Part shown: piece by piece, positions 51,201 through 63,490 of the stretch
Numbering within the stretch: position 1 is the first letter of the stretch
Layout of the letters: every line of letters starts with the position of its first letter
Assembly (NCBI GenBank): GCA_003993805.1
Contig: RSEF01000002.1
Span: forward strand, 91,773,024 to 91,837,023
Length of the DNA stretch: 64,000 nucleotides
Direction: 5' to 3'
Source: Himantopus leucocephalus
Taxonomy: Eukaryota > Chordata > Aves > Charadriiformes > Recurvirostridae
Notes under the pieces: model-generated
What the model was told of the DNA's origin: nothing
Seen by the model: the letters and a program-made list of their open reading frames with translations, nothing else
Database searches by the model: none
Program-made: the position numbers and the translations under genes

Positions 51201-53639
51201 CTTTATCCAGAGGTGATAGTTCTGTTCATCAAAGAAGGCGGCAATTGGGAAAAGAAAAGATTCATTATATTTTTGTGTGCTCAAGTGGGGGCTGCAGTTG
51301 GTTTGTTTCTGCAGAGGACATCGGTGGAATAGAGAGTGCATTCTGCAGGGAAGGAAGAGTTTATCCAGCAAGACTTCTCCCAACTTCTTTTCAATTCCAT
51401 GGTAAACTTCCTGTGCTCTGAATCCTCATCTGTTAGTTCCTTAATAGACAAACATCCCCTCTGTTGAGTAGTCAGCCTGTGAATGAAATCGCTTCCCCGT
51501 CTTGGCTCCCCCAAAGTCCAGTCAAGAGCAGCAGAATTAATGACTTTCTTTGGATTTGCGTCATGTCCCACTGCCTCCCCCTCAGTAATCCCATCCCCCT
51601 CTTGTGTCCTCCTTTAACCCTTCTCGGCATACCTACACCTCGCCTTGCCATACCTCCCACTGTTTCTGTTACTATTTCTCCTCCTTCCCATCAAGTTGCC
51701 TTCTCCATCCAGCCTAACCATCGGTCGCAGGTCCTGTGTCTGAACTACCTGAACTATGACGGGTCTTGCTGGGTGGTGCTCGCTGCCCGCCCTGCCTGCA
51801 GCGAGAGGGACAATCACAGAGCTCGCCCCTTCCCCTTCTCCTTCCCCTTCTCCTTCCCCTTCACTCCCTGCAGGACACTACTTCAGTTCTCTGCCTTCTC
51901 TCAGTCATCTGTTTCTCATCCCTGAGGCCTCTGCCTCAGTCACATTTATTGAAATTGGCCAAGGGAGTAAAAAATAATAGGAGAAAGCTGACAGATGGAT
52001 AAATAGTGCCATGATATAACCCTCCCCCTTCATCAGACGATCAGCCTGAAAATACAAGAACGAAACGCCCTTTCTTAGTGGAAGGAATTGCTCCGTTTGC
52101 ACGTATCATGAAATCAAACTGATGATAGGTTTTCAGTACGTGAGTCAATATAGCAGAGTAGACTATCATATGGTCATTTTAAAGGGATGCTACATGCATA
52201 CATGGTCTTCTGCAGGTTAATAATAAGCCCTTTGGATTTAGACTTACTGACTTCATTATACCATGGAGATGTGCCTCAGGGCTTTCTGGAAGACAGCTTT
52301 TAGCTTCCCGTCATACCTAGAAAAGCTGAAAGTGACGTATACGAACTCAGAACATAAATGATCCTGGTTTATTCTAATTCCAAAGCCAGTGTTGCTTAGT
52401 TTTTGGGGTTGGCTATCCTCTGTATGATCTTCATCTGAGGAGAGGTTGCTGTCCCTTTCTGCTAAATACCTTTTTTGCAGTCAGATTTCCTGCCTTCACC
52501 ATGTTTGATCTGTTAGCTGGCATCAGTTTAGATTGCACAACCTATGTGCCTGCCCCGGTGTCCCCAAGGCTTGCTGCTCTTCAGTGTGCGGCTTCTTGCC
52601 ATGCAAACAGAGCAAACGTGGCCCAGAACCAGGAAGAGCCACCTTCTGGCTTGAGTTTCTGCTGGGGATGAGCAGTGGTGAAGCTACCTCAGCAACCTTG
52701 GCGCAGGCTGAGGAAGTAAAATAAATCAGATGCCGAGTAATAGGGAAGGTTAGTTGTGGGAAGGGTAGCTAATCAGACACCTTTGTAAACAGTCAGCAAT
52801 TCTAAGAGAGATGGGGTAAACTGAATAACATCAGAGGGACTGTTTCTGGACAAGCTGCTTGTCAGTTCTCAGTGACAAATGTTCATAGGGTAGATGTGCA
52901 AGGGAAGGACCTTTTTCTTCCTCATTAAGCTATAAACCTGTGTGGCTTGACAGGATAAAAGAAAGAAAGAACATGTTTTTTCAGACTTCTCTCTTAGGAA
53001 TGAAGGACTCTTAAGCCTGTTTTAAAACTAATCATGAAGCTAACCACTTTTCCAGATGTAGTTAAAAATGACCAAAAAAATATTTGAGATTATTCTAGAG
53101 TTCCCAATTACTTAATTGGGTTTTTTTTCTTTGCAAGTACTTTGTCAGTATAGATTTTGTCAGGTTAATATTCACTGATTTTTTTTATTCTATTTCTTTT
53201 GCTTGCGTTTTAATATTGTGAATAATTTTATGCTGCAAAGATCTGTCTTCGCAATATTATACGCTTATCTGAAATGTACTTTTTTTCTAGTTTGGATATT
53301 ACATAATTTAATAAGACATTACAGAAACTGACTTCAGGATTTCAATAAGCTATTTCCTGTTCGGGAAAAAACAATATGACCTTATATTTATTTGGCACCT
53401 CTGAAAGTATTGAGAGTCACTCACACTGCTCTGTTATAATTTGTTTAAAGGCCAGACATTGAATTCTGGCCTACAATTTCACACACAGAAGCTATTAAAT
53501 ATTCGCCCACTAAAAAATTCTCACTTCAGGTTCTTGGCTGCTGAAAATTATTTCTTCTTGACAAAATGGAAGCAAATTAGATAAGCTTTTGGACAACAAA
53601 GAGAATTATCAGAAGATATTTACCATACATGAGGGGATA
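42295..53639. other. Intergenic- or intron-like stretch
   Basis: No gene is supported over about 11 kb. The longest open frames are 45094-45465 (plus, 123 codons), 50943-51383 (minus, 146 codons) and 51464-51925 (plus, 153 codons, in pyrimidine-rich low-complexity sequence). None has a recognisable domain. An AT-rich palindromic patch of tatagtata/tatactaag type lies at about 47698-47740. Confidence 0.5.
51826..51862 (+). repeat. 12-bp pyrimidine minisatellite, about 3 copies
   Basis: Repeats of a ccccttctcctt-type unit form a pure pyrimidine tract of 37 bases. It inflates two overlapping open frames into serine/proline-rich low-complexity peptides, which should not be read as genes. Confidence 0.85.
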
Positions 53640-54380
53640 TGTCATGGTTTGGGCTGGACTGGCCACTGAAACAGACAGATGCTGTCCCCCACCTCATCCA
53701 GAAGGGAGAGGAGGAAGAGAGAGAAAGAGACCTAGGAGTTTAGGAAAAAAACTGAACTACTTTAATGAAAATATTAATAAAATAATAAAAAAAGAAAATA
53801 AGGCAATATATACAATAGATACAAACCTGTATCAAGTGCCCAGAATAACGATCACATCACTGTCAGACACGGGGAAAGTCCCAGACTGGACTCAGCAATG
53901 GATGGGAACTGGATTCCAGATCTGGATTCAGGAATGCAGGGATTGGGATCAAAGGCAGATGAACAGACAGAGTCCTCCTCAGATGTCGGCCGTTGAAGAA
54001 AGAGGCTGACCCTTTGATCCCTCAGCTTTTATACTGAGCATGAGGCAGATGGGATGGAATACCCTGTTGGTCAGTTTTGGGTCACCTGTCCTGTCCGCTC
54101 CTCCCTGCAGGTGGGACCCCTCTACGCTTTTCTGCTTCAGACCCTCCAATGGGGCAAATAACCAAGTTATCTGGCCTTGGGTGTTATAGCAATAAGTATA
54201 AGCAGGAGCCTCTCTGCAAACCATGTCTTGGCATAAATTATAAGTAATCAGGTTTTATCTCTGCTAGAAGTGAACAGTGTCTCCATTAATTTCAGAGAGT
54301 TCAGTTAGTTAGAAGAGGCTTAGCAGCAAAGTAAAATTACTGAAAAGAAACTTGGTTCTGTTTTACCATAAACCAGGACA
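53640..54380 (-). mobile_element. Solo LTR, avian ERVL-type endogenous retrovirus
   Basis: The element has the imperfect terminal inverted repeat tgtcatggttt (left) and aaaccaggaca (right), the canonical TG...CA ends, and a length of 741 bases. The flanks ggata (53635-53639) and ggaca (54381-54385) match at four of five bases and look like a 5-bp target-site duplication, as expected for ERVL. Read on the minus strand it carries a TATAAAA box (plus 54027-54033) in the context catgctcagtataaaagctg, and an ATTAAA polyadenylation hexamer further on (plus 53761-53766). That gives U3-R-U5 order on the minus strand. No internal gag/pol sequence or second LTR is present in the window, so it is a solo LTR left by recombination. 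The 126-codon frame at 53629-54009 is a by-product. Confidence 0.88.
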
Positions 54381-56006
54381 GGACACTAATCGTAGAACAA
54401 ATGAAAGAATTATATAATGTCACCTGCTTCTTCTGGTATAAATTATCATTGCTCTGCCATATGTCCTTTAGCTATGGTAAAATTTCTTCAGCGGCTTCAT
54501 TCTCTCTTTTTTTTTTTTAAAAGTATATATTTTGTAATCTTTTCTTTCTCTGACGAGATTATTTAACAGGCAGTGTTTCTTTATTGTTTGATATGGCATT
54601 CAGAATATTGGCTGAATGGTTTATAAATAAAGGATAAAACTTTTGCTTGAAGACAATAAAAAGAATGAGTCCTTTCTTACACTATAATATATCCATTCTG
54701 TCAATGAGGGTAATAGTAATATCACTGCTGTCCATTAAATCATCAGTCTTCCTTTCCCTGTCTATAGTTTTATACTGTTTCCCATTACCATACTGTCACA
54801 ACAAGTTCAGTGTAAAAACAACTGGTAAAAGTGGAGTATCTTGCATGTCTTCAGTTGCAAGAGAGGGGTTAAAATATGGTCGAGGGAGAGATTCATTGGG
54901 CGCTGCTTTTGATAAGCAGGAGAAACTCATCACCCTCTGTGAAGCTGCAAATGATGTATGCAGGCCACATTTAACCTTTCTCCACTGCCTCTGCAGCCTC
55001 CTCAGGAGTCCTGGGTCAGTGTTTACAGAGACATATGGGTATCACACCCCCAAATATCTTAAAAGCCCTGGAGATAGTGGGAGTGTGGCATAACTCTTCT
55101 CTGTGTTGGAAACCTGATCTACCAGTTCAGGAGCACAACTGCAGGTTCAATGGAGGCTGTGGGAGGAGGAAGAGTCTGAGAGAGGAAGGACAGATTGAGG
55201 GGAGGATCATCGGCTCTGAGCTGTCTGAGATGAGACGCTGAAAACTTAGCTGGTTACTCCAGGCTCCCTTTCCAGACCAGCAGCAGGTAATTCCAGACGA
55301 TGTCCTCGCTCCTCTGAAGCCAGGTATTTTTAAAGGTCTTTCCACTGACTCTCAAAAGTCAGCCTGAAGTGACCAGCTCAGACTTAGTGAATGTTGAGAG
55401 ATCAAAATGAGGACAAGTGAATCTCCCCCCTGGTGCTGCATGTTCTTCTCCTGCACACTCACTTGGGAGTCAGCTGCTTGCAAGTTTTTGGATGGTCATT
55501 TCAGCATGCTCTTTAGTAAGCATAGCCTTTGGTCATTGTAGTGGCCATTATTCCTCTGCAGGACTGTATGGATAATGCCACTAATGGGAAGGAAAAAGGA
55601 CAGAGCCATGCTTTCTTTATTAGGAAGATAATGCCATAAAAACATTAAGTTGTGCTACTGCTCACAGTTTCATGGGATATATATATATTTAATATTCCTC
55701 CTTATTAGAAGAACTTATTAACAATATACTAAGTTAAAAATCTGGAATTTATGCACGGTAGGGCAAGGGAAGGTGGCAGAACCTCTTTTTTTACTTTTTT
55801 TTCTCTGGGAACAAAGACTAATTTTGGGCAAACGTAGGCTGCCACATCACAGAGTTTTACCCTTGTATTTATGGATTTATCTCTCCAGAAGTGGTGAGGA
55901 CTGCCAGTAGCTCTAGTCTGCCAGCTGCTCTAGTCAGGGAAATTTAGCATCAGGGTGTGGATTTACCAACCATTTCAAACTGACATATTTCACTTTAAAT
56001 TAAAAG

Positions 56007-56026
56007 AAAAAAAAAGGGGGGGGGGG
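56007..56026 (+). repeat. A9G11 homopolymer tract
   Basis: Nine A followed directly by eleven G, then a further G6 run after agcat. A purine-only tract with no assigned function, likely length-variable. Confidence 0.85.
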
Positions 56027-57308
56027 AGCATGGGGGGAGGAAAGAAAGGAAAGATGCTTGCAGTCTAACCTTGTGCCTTCTGTGCACAATGTACTATTTC
56101 AGATGGCTAGCCCTGATGTATCTGTGGAAAATGCATTTTTTGCTCCCTTGTGGCAGGCCTCCAAAATATTGGTACAATCTTTTTGGTTATATAATCACCT
56201 AGATAACTTCAGATACATTAATAGCAAAAGCAGCCTTCAAGGGAAAACAACAGTGTGTATATCAGTGACAGCTTCAGCCTCTCCTTCAAAAAAAAACCCC
56301 ACATTTTTCTGAAATGGCTATACTTACATGGATAGGAAAAGACACCTCTGGCTTCCGTGTCATTCTTCAGGTCTTTAGTGCATATTGCTTCTGACAAAGG
56401 ACTTTCTGGAAGAGTCAAGAATGATTTAAAGTCCTCACAAAAATCAAAGCTAGATTTATACCTGGTGGGAGAAATTTTGTGTAGCTTTTCTTACCCACTG
56501 GATTTATGCAAGCATGTCACACCAAAGTGACAAAGATTGTATGGAAAATTTTCATGCTGTTTGATCCTCAGGAGGAGTTCTGAACTGTTAAAGTCGAAGT
56601 TTGCAGTGCCTTGCAGAAGAAGCCTATAGAAAGCTTTGGACCCCTGTATGGTTTTTCACCGAATGCTTTAATACATCAATATCTATAGCAAGTCCCTTCA
56701 AAAATTTTTCTTCACCTCATGTGAAGGACAGACTGGGGATTGAAGTGTGGATACACTGTTATGTATAATATCCAGACAGATTATTTCAGAGGACTTGATG
56801 GTGTTGAGCACTCAAACTGTGGTTGCATCTGGAGAGAGACCAAGCACTGCTTATAACATTAAAGAGGATACTTGCAACTGTTTATTTTGCAACAGCTATT
56901 TGCAGATATTACAACTATTTTATCCATGTTTTCTAAATTCTTGGATGTAAGAATACCAGAATTGTGGAGCTTCTGGCCAGATAGTTCCAGTTAAGAAATA
57001 TGCATTAAATATCTTCCACGGTTAGCTTATATTTCTCACCACCTTCAATCATTTAATTTAGTTAATAGTTTTTGTTACCACCTTCCTTTCTGCAGCATTC
57101 GGTGAAGTCTAATCTAAGACTGAAAGCCAGGAATAGCTAAATTTGGATACTGAATATGCCAGTTGCCTGTTATCTTTAAAAAGATAATAACTTTTCAGAA
57201 AGAAATTACTACATGTATTTTTTAAAGAGAAAAGGTAGATATGACTAGTGAGTTTACTTCAGCTCACATCAGCTTTAGCAGGAAATACTAGTTACTAAGG
57301 CTTTATTT

Positions 57309-57402
57309 GGGAATATCACTCTGGATTCCTATTTTTGACATTTTGGTATTTGTCTCTGTGATGACTGTGAAGTGTCCTATTGATGTCCTTTAAGGTAAAA
57401 GT
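57309..57402 (+). repeat. Copy 1 of a diverged 95-bp local duplication
   Basis: This segment aligns with 59606-59700. The 3' core of 47 bases (from ctgtgatgactg to ttaaggtaaaagt) differs at only four positions, while the 5' half is more diverged but alignable (gaatatcact against gaacatcact). In both copies the end reads TTTAAG followed by gtaaaag, a possible 5' splice site. Confidence 0.75.
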
Positions 57403-59605
57403 TGGTAAGATCAAAGACACAAATTGTATCTCAGCACAGCTCTTTTTCTCATGTATGCCCCACGGGGTCCCTTCACCAACTTCACATTTGCTGCTATCGG
57501 AGAAGGAAAAGCACTACTGGCAAGGGGAGAAAAGGTGCAGGAAAAAGGAATGCACAAATTTACTCCTTGCTGCTGGAGCACTGAGTTGACGGCAGTAGCA
57601 TCATTCCAGTTTCCAGAAAGGAATCAGGGAGGAAAGGAGAAACCCGCCAGCGCACAGCAAATGGAAAGGGTCTAGGCAAAAAGGTCAGCAGAGTGATCTA
57701 CGCAACATCAGCATACAACCTGGTATTATCGTAAAACCTGCACCTAATAATTTTAATTTTTGTTCATTAGTCTGTAACCCATGCTCTTTGCCTACCACAA
57801 GGAATAGGAATGACTTGTGCAGCTTCTTCCCCTGGTCAGTTACATCCATTTTGGAGGTAGCATATATTTAAACTAAACCAACAGAACTATAACTTAAAGG
57901 AAATTTGAGATTCATTGGGCACCTAAAATACATGCACAAGAATTTGCTGATGAAAAATCATGCCAGGAAGTCAAAGGCTTCTTTAAGGCTCAGTTGAATT
58001 TGACTTCACATGGCATTGCTACACAGGAAGATTACTTATTTCTGGGTTATGGTAGCTGGTGAGACACTATTTGTTACAACTGCATAATACTGTGCAGGAA
58101 GACACTGTGAGAGCAGAGACACAGTATATACAGTTAAGAAAATGAGGCACTAATATCCTATTAATGGCAGATGATTATGAGCAAATGTATTCCCTGAGGC
58201 CACGAAGAAAGTCAAGAATTAAAATGAGCAATAATTCTCTAGTTTGCTATGCCTGCTTAAAAAGGGATTCCAAGAGGAATCCCTCCCTATTTCTTCAGCA
58301 ATGACTAAATGTATGGTTTTGTCATGAAGGGGCTTTTGGTAAGAGCCAGAGATTTGTCATAATGTAATGGGCTAAAGTAATGTAAATAAAGATTTGTTCT
58401 CACACAAAATACAGTGATAGTGGCATCATCAGACAGAAATATTCTGCTACAGCAACTGGTGGATGATAACTTCAAATACGTTTTCTGGGAGTTTCAGTTA
58501 GTTTTACATGATGTTCTGGGCTTGGATTGTCAAAGTTTGTATCTGAGTGCTTCAAAATCAGCTAAAGGACACTGGGCACTTAACAACCGTAGGTATCTTT
58601 GAAAATCCAAGTCAGAAAAAATTATGTCGGCATTAGTGAAACACTTTGCTGTGAAGAATTAATGTATGAAGTAGAGAGATTGAAAATAAGAGGGAAAGTT
58701 ACTTTTCCGAAGATCAATGTAATCATTTGTATTTAAATGAGCTAATGCATTATTATTTAAAGTGGCCTTATAATAAGAAATTCATCATAAGGCTGTCTCC
58801 TTAAAAGTGAAGTTGTCATGCAGTATTACTAAACCTGACCAAGGTACACATTGTGATTGAACTGCGACAGTTTGTACAGGTGGCCTGAAACCCACTTACA
58901 GCCCTCGGCTTAGAAATCTGGGTGTTTCTGAGTATCTCTGGGGAGGGAGTCACAAGGTCTAAATGAGATGATGATGACAGTCACCTCCTGAACAGCAGCA
59001 TATAGGTGAAACGGCTTTTTTTTGTATAGGGCTTGGTTCTCCTTTCCCATTCGTAAAGTATAGCATTAAATACAGCAATGCCACTTACATTAAATTACAC
59101 TGCAATTAATATGCCAGGCACTGTTTTCCTAAATTGGATGTGTTTGATGTGTAGTTTAATACTAGCTTTTTCAGTTATTTTGGTCTTTATCATAACATAA
59201 CACGTAAAATTGTATAAGTATCGGTGACAGAATAGAAAAGTATGAGCTAGTAAGCTCATATTCACTAGTAAGTGGGTTAAGATTTCTGCTATTATAGACA
59301 ATTTCTCTATGATAATTTCCCTGAAATAATCATTACCTCTGGTTTTGCGTATCTACTCTTCCTCTTTTACATTTGTTTTTATTTTCCTTCTGTATCCACG
59401 CAAAGATAATTGAAACAAATTATATGCCTTTGCCACGGTACATGAATTTGCCATAACATATCTATATTGTGTTGCATGATTAAGTTGTTTAGTCACTGGA
59501 AAAGGTAGTTTCTTCAGTAGAGGCTCCTTAAACTCTTACAATTTGCCTGTTAATGGCAAGAAAGCAACAACTGCTGCAGTTGTCTCATATGTGATATGAA
59601 GACCA

Positions 59606-59700
59606 GGGAACATCACTCGGAACCCCTGTTTTTTAACAAGTTGGTGTTTGTTGCTGTGATGACTGAGAAATGTCCTATTGATCTCTTTTAAGGTAAAAGT
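59606..59700 (+). repeat. Copy 2 of a diverged 95-bp local duplication
   Basis: Same orientation as copy 1 and about 2.3 kb downstream. Preservation of the 47-base core above the diverged left half could mean two copies of an unrecognised dispersed repeat, or a duplicated exon end with its donor. Confidence 0.75.
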
Positions 59701-60360
59701 CAATTGGATGACAGAAAAGCACAGGCCATGTGTTGTTACTCATCTGTGAGTACAGTGACCACATGAAAATAATTTCCCCTGTGAGTGGTCAGCTAGTGCT
59801 GCTGTAATACTGAATTTTCTGGAAGAAGCAGGTAGTTTGTGGTTAAAAAGGTAAAAGTGCAGGCTGTGGCAAGAGAAGAGATCTGCATCGTGGGTGAGTA
59901 GAGAATTTGTGTGTTTGACTTTGTCATTTACAACCCCTCCCCAAAATGTGGTGGAGAGCTGTTCTTAGGAAAACGAATTCCTGATGGTTCTTGAAGAGCC
60001 TTAACCTTATGGTTATGGTGCAGAAAGACTTGTGGAAGCTGGTGGGAATGGCACCCAGTCTGTACTACGAAATGCGTGACACAAGCCCGGACTTCCCCAT
60101 CAGATTTTAGCAGTTGTTCTCCATAAGCAGTGTGNGGCTCCGAGAGATTTCCCTTGTCTGAAGGGCTCAGTCATATTTTTCATACCGCTTGTTGGCTGAA
60201 ATGACAATTACACGTTAGCTGCTGCTGCTTCTTTCCAATGGTTTCACTGATATGGAACTATTCAAAGTCTGGAATAAAATGACAATTGTTTTATGCTTTC
60301 TTCCAGGAAGTCATGGCCTTTTTCTTCCACAGGATTTATTAGGCTTCTCTGACATTTTAT

Positions 60361-60399
60361 TCTCTCTCTCTTTCTTTCTTTCTTTTTATTTTTCTTTCT
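60361..60399 (+). repeat. Pyrimidine (TC/TTTC) microsatellite at gap edge
   Basis: tctctctctc followed by repeated tttc units runs straight into the N block. The tract probably continues into the gap and caused the assembly break. Confidence 0.85.
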
Positions 60400-60499
60400 N
60401 NNNNNNNNNNNNNNNNNNNNNNNNNNNNNNNNNNNNNNNNNNNNNNNNNNNNNNNNNNNNNNNNNNNNNNNNNNNNNNNNNNNNNNNNNNNNNNNNNNN
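60400..60499. other. Assembly gap, 100 N
   Basis: Exactly 100 N, the conventional placeholder for a gap of unknown size. Frames drawn through it on either strand are meaningless. Confidence 0.99.
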
Positions 60500-61252
60500 G
60501 GGTTTATCTTCTGCCAAACTACTTTGCCCCTTAATGCAACACCTGGGTGAAAATTGTTGGATTTTATGCTTGCCTATTTGTTTTGTTACACTTCTGGATG
60601 TACTCATTATTGATATACATGGCTAATACTTCTAAGATCTTGGAATCAATTCGTATGTTGGAGTAGTTAGTTTCAAAAGTTTATAAACAAAATGTAAAAA
60701 AATATTTCCTCTGTGTATGTAATTTTTGAGTTTATTGATAATCTGCTCCTTATTTTTGAAGGGAGAGAATATAAATACAGCTCCCAATTTACATTTTCTC
60801 TCTCACAACTACTTTAATGTAAAGCAAAATTCATACTTTCCTGATGGTCCTTACATGGCTCTAAACTAAAGGTGATGCCATTTCATGGACTTGTATAGTA
60901 CTGTTCTCTAGAGAACTCTGTATACCAGTGGGGATATGTGGTTATTAAAGAATGCATGTTATATATGTATGGTTTTATATATGTAATTTATATGCAGTAT
61001 TTATACTGCAGAGGAAGGAAAAGCAGGCACCATCTGAAAGCAGGAGTTGTAATTCTAATGTAAGTACCGTACCATGCAGGCAGCAGGCTCCAGTGCCCTC
61101 CAAATCCCCATGCACGTGCCTTATTTAATAACCTCTGTGGCATATGCATTTATGATATATATATCTCGGTGCTGACATGAGAAGGCAAGTGCGTTGGTGG
61201 CCCTGAGTTTGTAATCTGAGGAGCAAACGTTTTCTTTGTTCTTACTCATCAG
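60500..61252. other. AT-rich stretch without a gene
   Basis: AT-rich sequence with a tatatatgtatgg-type patch near 60960-61000. Nothing recognisable. Confidence 0.6.
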
Positions 61253-61356
61253 CCAGCAGCCTGGGCTGGGACATCCTGTACCTGGCTGTTGGCATGATCA
61301 CACCGGCAGGATTTCAGAGCACGTATCCAGCATCTCTGAGCCAGGACAATTGGCTG
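61253..61356 (+). CDS. Candidate exon in a GC-rich patch, unidentified
   Basis: A strong acceptor (ttttctttgttcttactcatcag) is followed by 34 open codons, phase 1 to 0, ending at TGGCTG followed by gtaggc. The peptide includes GWDILYLAVGMITPAGFQS. The whole patch 61240-61560 is clearly richer in GC than its surroundings. Overlapping frames on both strands are also open here (61236-61418 and minus 61298-61519), so the patch could equally be a non-coding exon or an old repeat. Confidence 0.27.
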
Positions 61357-63422
61357 GTAGGCCAGTGAGACACAGCTGGTGGTTGGTGGGCTCCTGGGTC
61401 ATGGTTTCTGAGGTGTAGCAGCCAGATGATCCCAGAGACCACATCCTGCTGCCCATGGCATCTCTGTGTGCCTGGATGCTCCAGCTCCTCCCACCCATCT
61501 CCAGCTCATGAGTGCTCAAGAGGACACAGGAGGTTCAGGAGACTGCGGCAGCGTGTGCAGGAGTGAGAAATGAGGTGTGATATGGAGCACTCAAAGAATT
61601 TAATCGCAGAGTGCCGCAGGGACTGGGGTTTAGGTGTCTCATCCTGGTGTGCTCCAGGGGAGCAAAGTCTAGAAATGGACAGGGTAGGGAGAAGGCAGTT
61701 TGGCCAACAACAGTCAGGGGGGCTCCATGATTGTTTTGGTTCTTAATTGTCCTTTTTCTTTCTTTTTTTAATTTTTTTTAGGGGGGAGGGGGAAAGAAGC
61801 TCTTGAATTTTAGAAAAGAATAATTCACATAGATATTTTAGCCATTTCATGGGGAAAGATAGTCAATATTAAGGCACTTTGACCCGTGAAGATAGGAAAA
61901 GATGGTTTAACCTGAAATTGATGGAGAGATTGCTGCTGATTTCCATTTATAACCAAGACTCATTTAAAGACCTGAGACGTAGTTGAGATACAGCCAATCT
62001 GTAATTATATTAATTAGAATAAACCCACTAACTCATTATTTATCATTTGGTTCTTTCTTGTTGTTCACATACTTTTAGATCAGCTTGGAAATATAGGTAC
62101 GAACTGGGCCCAACAAGTACAATTTAATTACTATAATACATCTTTTTTGACACACACAAATGTAGAATGGTCAGCAGGGCATTACATTTCCTTTATTTAA
62201 TAAAATTGCATATAAATGACACAATGAAAAACACTTGCAGGCAAATTCTTTAGGAGACTGACAAAGGATGTCAGATGGTGCTCTCAGGTCCACATTTGGA
62301 TGTCATTAGCTAGATACACATATGAAAGGCACTGTATAAAATCAGAGTCCCTTCACTCCACTTTACTTGTGCTACATTTTCCCCTGCATTCACAGAATAC
62401 AGGTAGATAGTGTAAAGTTGCATGGGGCTGCCAAGAAGATTTATTTTTATATTACTAAAATATCATTAGGATTCTAATGCCTCTAATACTCCAGTCTGTG
62501 AGTACATTAAATCTTTCAAAATTAATGATATTTATGGTTCCTTTACTGAGTAATCATCTAGGCAATCTCTGGGTTTTTTTGTAAAATTTACTAACAGATA
62601 CTTCTGTACATTTGCATTTTCCCACATGACAATGATAAGAAAAAAAAAAAAGTGCTTGACAAAGTGGCTGAAACTTAGCAGCGTGAAGGTAGAAAGAGCA
62701 TTTGTGCCTTCGCCATTAGGTGTGGCTGGTTTGAAACATGCTCTTGCAAGATTTAATCCAAACATAGCCTTTCAGAGAGATCAGGGCTGTCTATGACAGC
62801 AGATGTAACTGGTTTCTTTCCATTATAGAAACCAGGCAGAGAACATATCATGCAGGGAAACAGGCAGCATACACAGAAGCTTTCATTTCAGATGTCTTAA
62901 GCCCAAGGAGTAATTCATTCTTGGGAACTGATTTTAATCACAGTTGAGGACAGCTATCCTGCTGCTCACATATATCCTCCTCTAAGAAACTTTGTCTCTA
63001 CACATATCCTTGCAACTAAGCATATAGAGTCCCTTATGTCAAAGGAATATTTGAATGCTAGAAAAGTTGAATTCTTTGAATGTCATATGTAGCAGCATGT
63101 TCTGCCAATTCATGGAATTCCAGTTGTTTGTATTTGTTGAAAAACTAAGACTAGACAATTTTTTTTTATATTTAAAAAATATTTTTATCTACCATATGAA
63201 ATAAGTTAGTTAAAAATGGGCTATATATGCCAAGAAAGGTACCTGGGCTTTACCTTACAGAGGCTGCAATATGTGCCCCTATCAAAGCATAACTCCAAGC
63301 ACAGATAGATCACTAGTGGGGACTGACTTAGCCCAAGTAGCTTAAACCATCTGCTTTACCCGCAGATTGATGAACGTGCACAAGTTTTGATTCACATATC
63401 AACTTCTTATTTTTTACTTTTT
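61357..63422. other. Stretch without a supported gene
   Basis: GC-rich to about 61560, then AT-rich, with a short T/G-rich simple tract near 61750-61790. No gene or recognised repeat. Confidence 0.55.
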
Positions 63423-63490
63423 AGAATCATGGAATTGTCTAGGTTAGAAGGGACCTTTAAGATCATCGAGCCCAACCATCAACCCATTGC
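63423..63490 (-). mobile_element. CR1 LINE 3' tail fragment
   Basis: agaatcatggaattg, then taggttagaagggacc, then tttaagatcatcgagcccaac reproduces the extreme 3' end of avian CR1 in reverse complement, matching the start of the copy at 12361. Only about 70 bases are recognisable, so this is a severely 5'-truncated insertion. Confidence 0.9.

Larger units (their letters stand above)
54386..60399. other. Stretch without a supported gene
   Basis: The longest frame is 54647-55093 (plus, 148 codons, start hydrophobic), with no recognisable domain. A diverged local duplication (57309-57402 and 59606-59700) is listed separately. An A9G11 tract lies at 56007-56026. One undetermined base is at 60135. 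Confidence 0.5.

Noticed and set aside
51464..52002. 153-codon serine/proline-rich plus-strand frame and overlapping frames
   Set aside because: Produced by a pyrimidine-rich low-complexity tract and a 12-bp minisatellite, with open frames on both strands.
53629..54009. 126-codon plus-strand frame
   Set aside because: It lies inside the ERVL-type LTR, antisense to it.
60252..60626. Frames on both strands spanning the gap
   Set aside because: One third or more of the translation is undetermined N.
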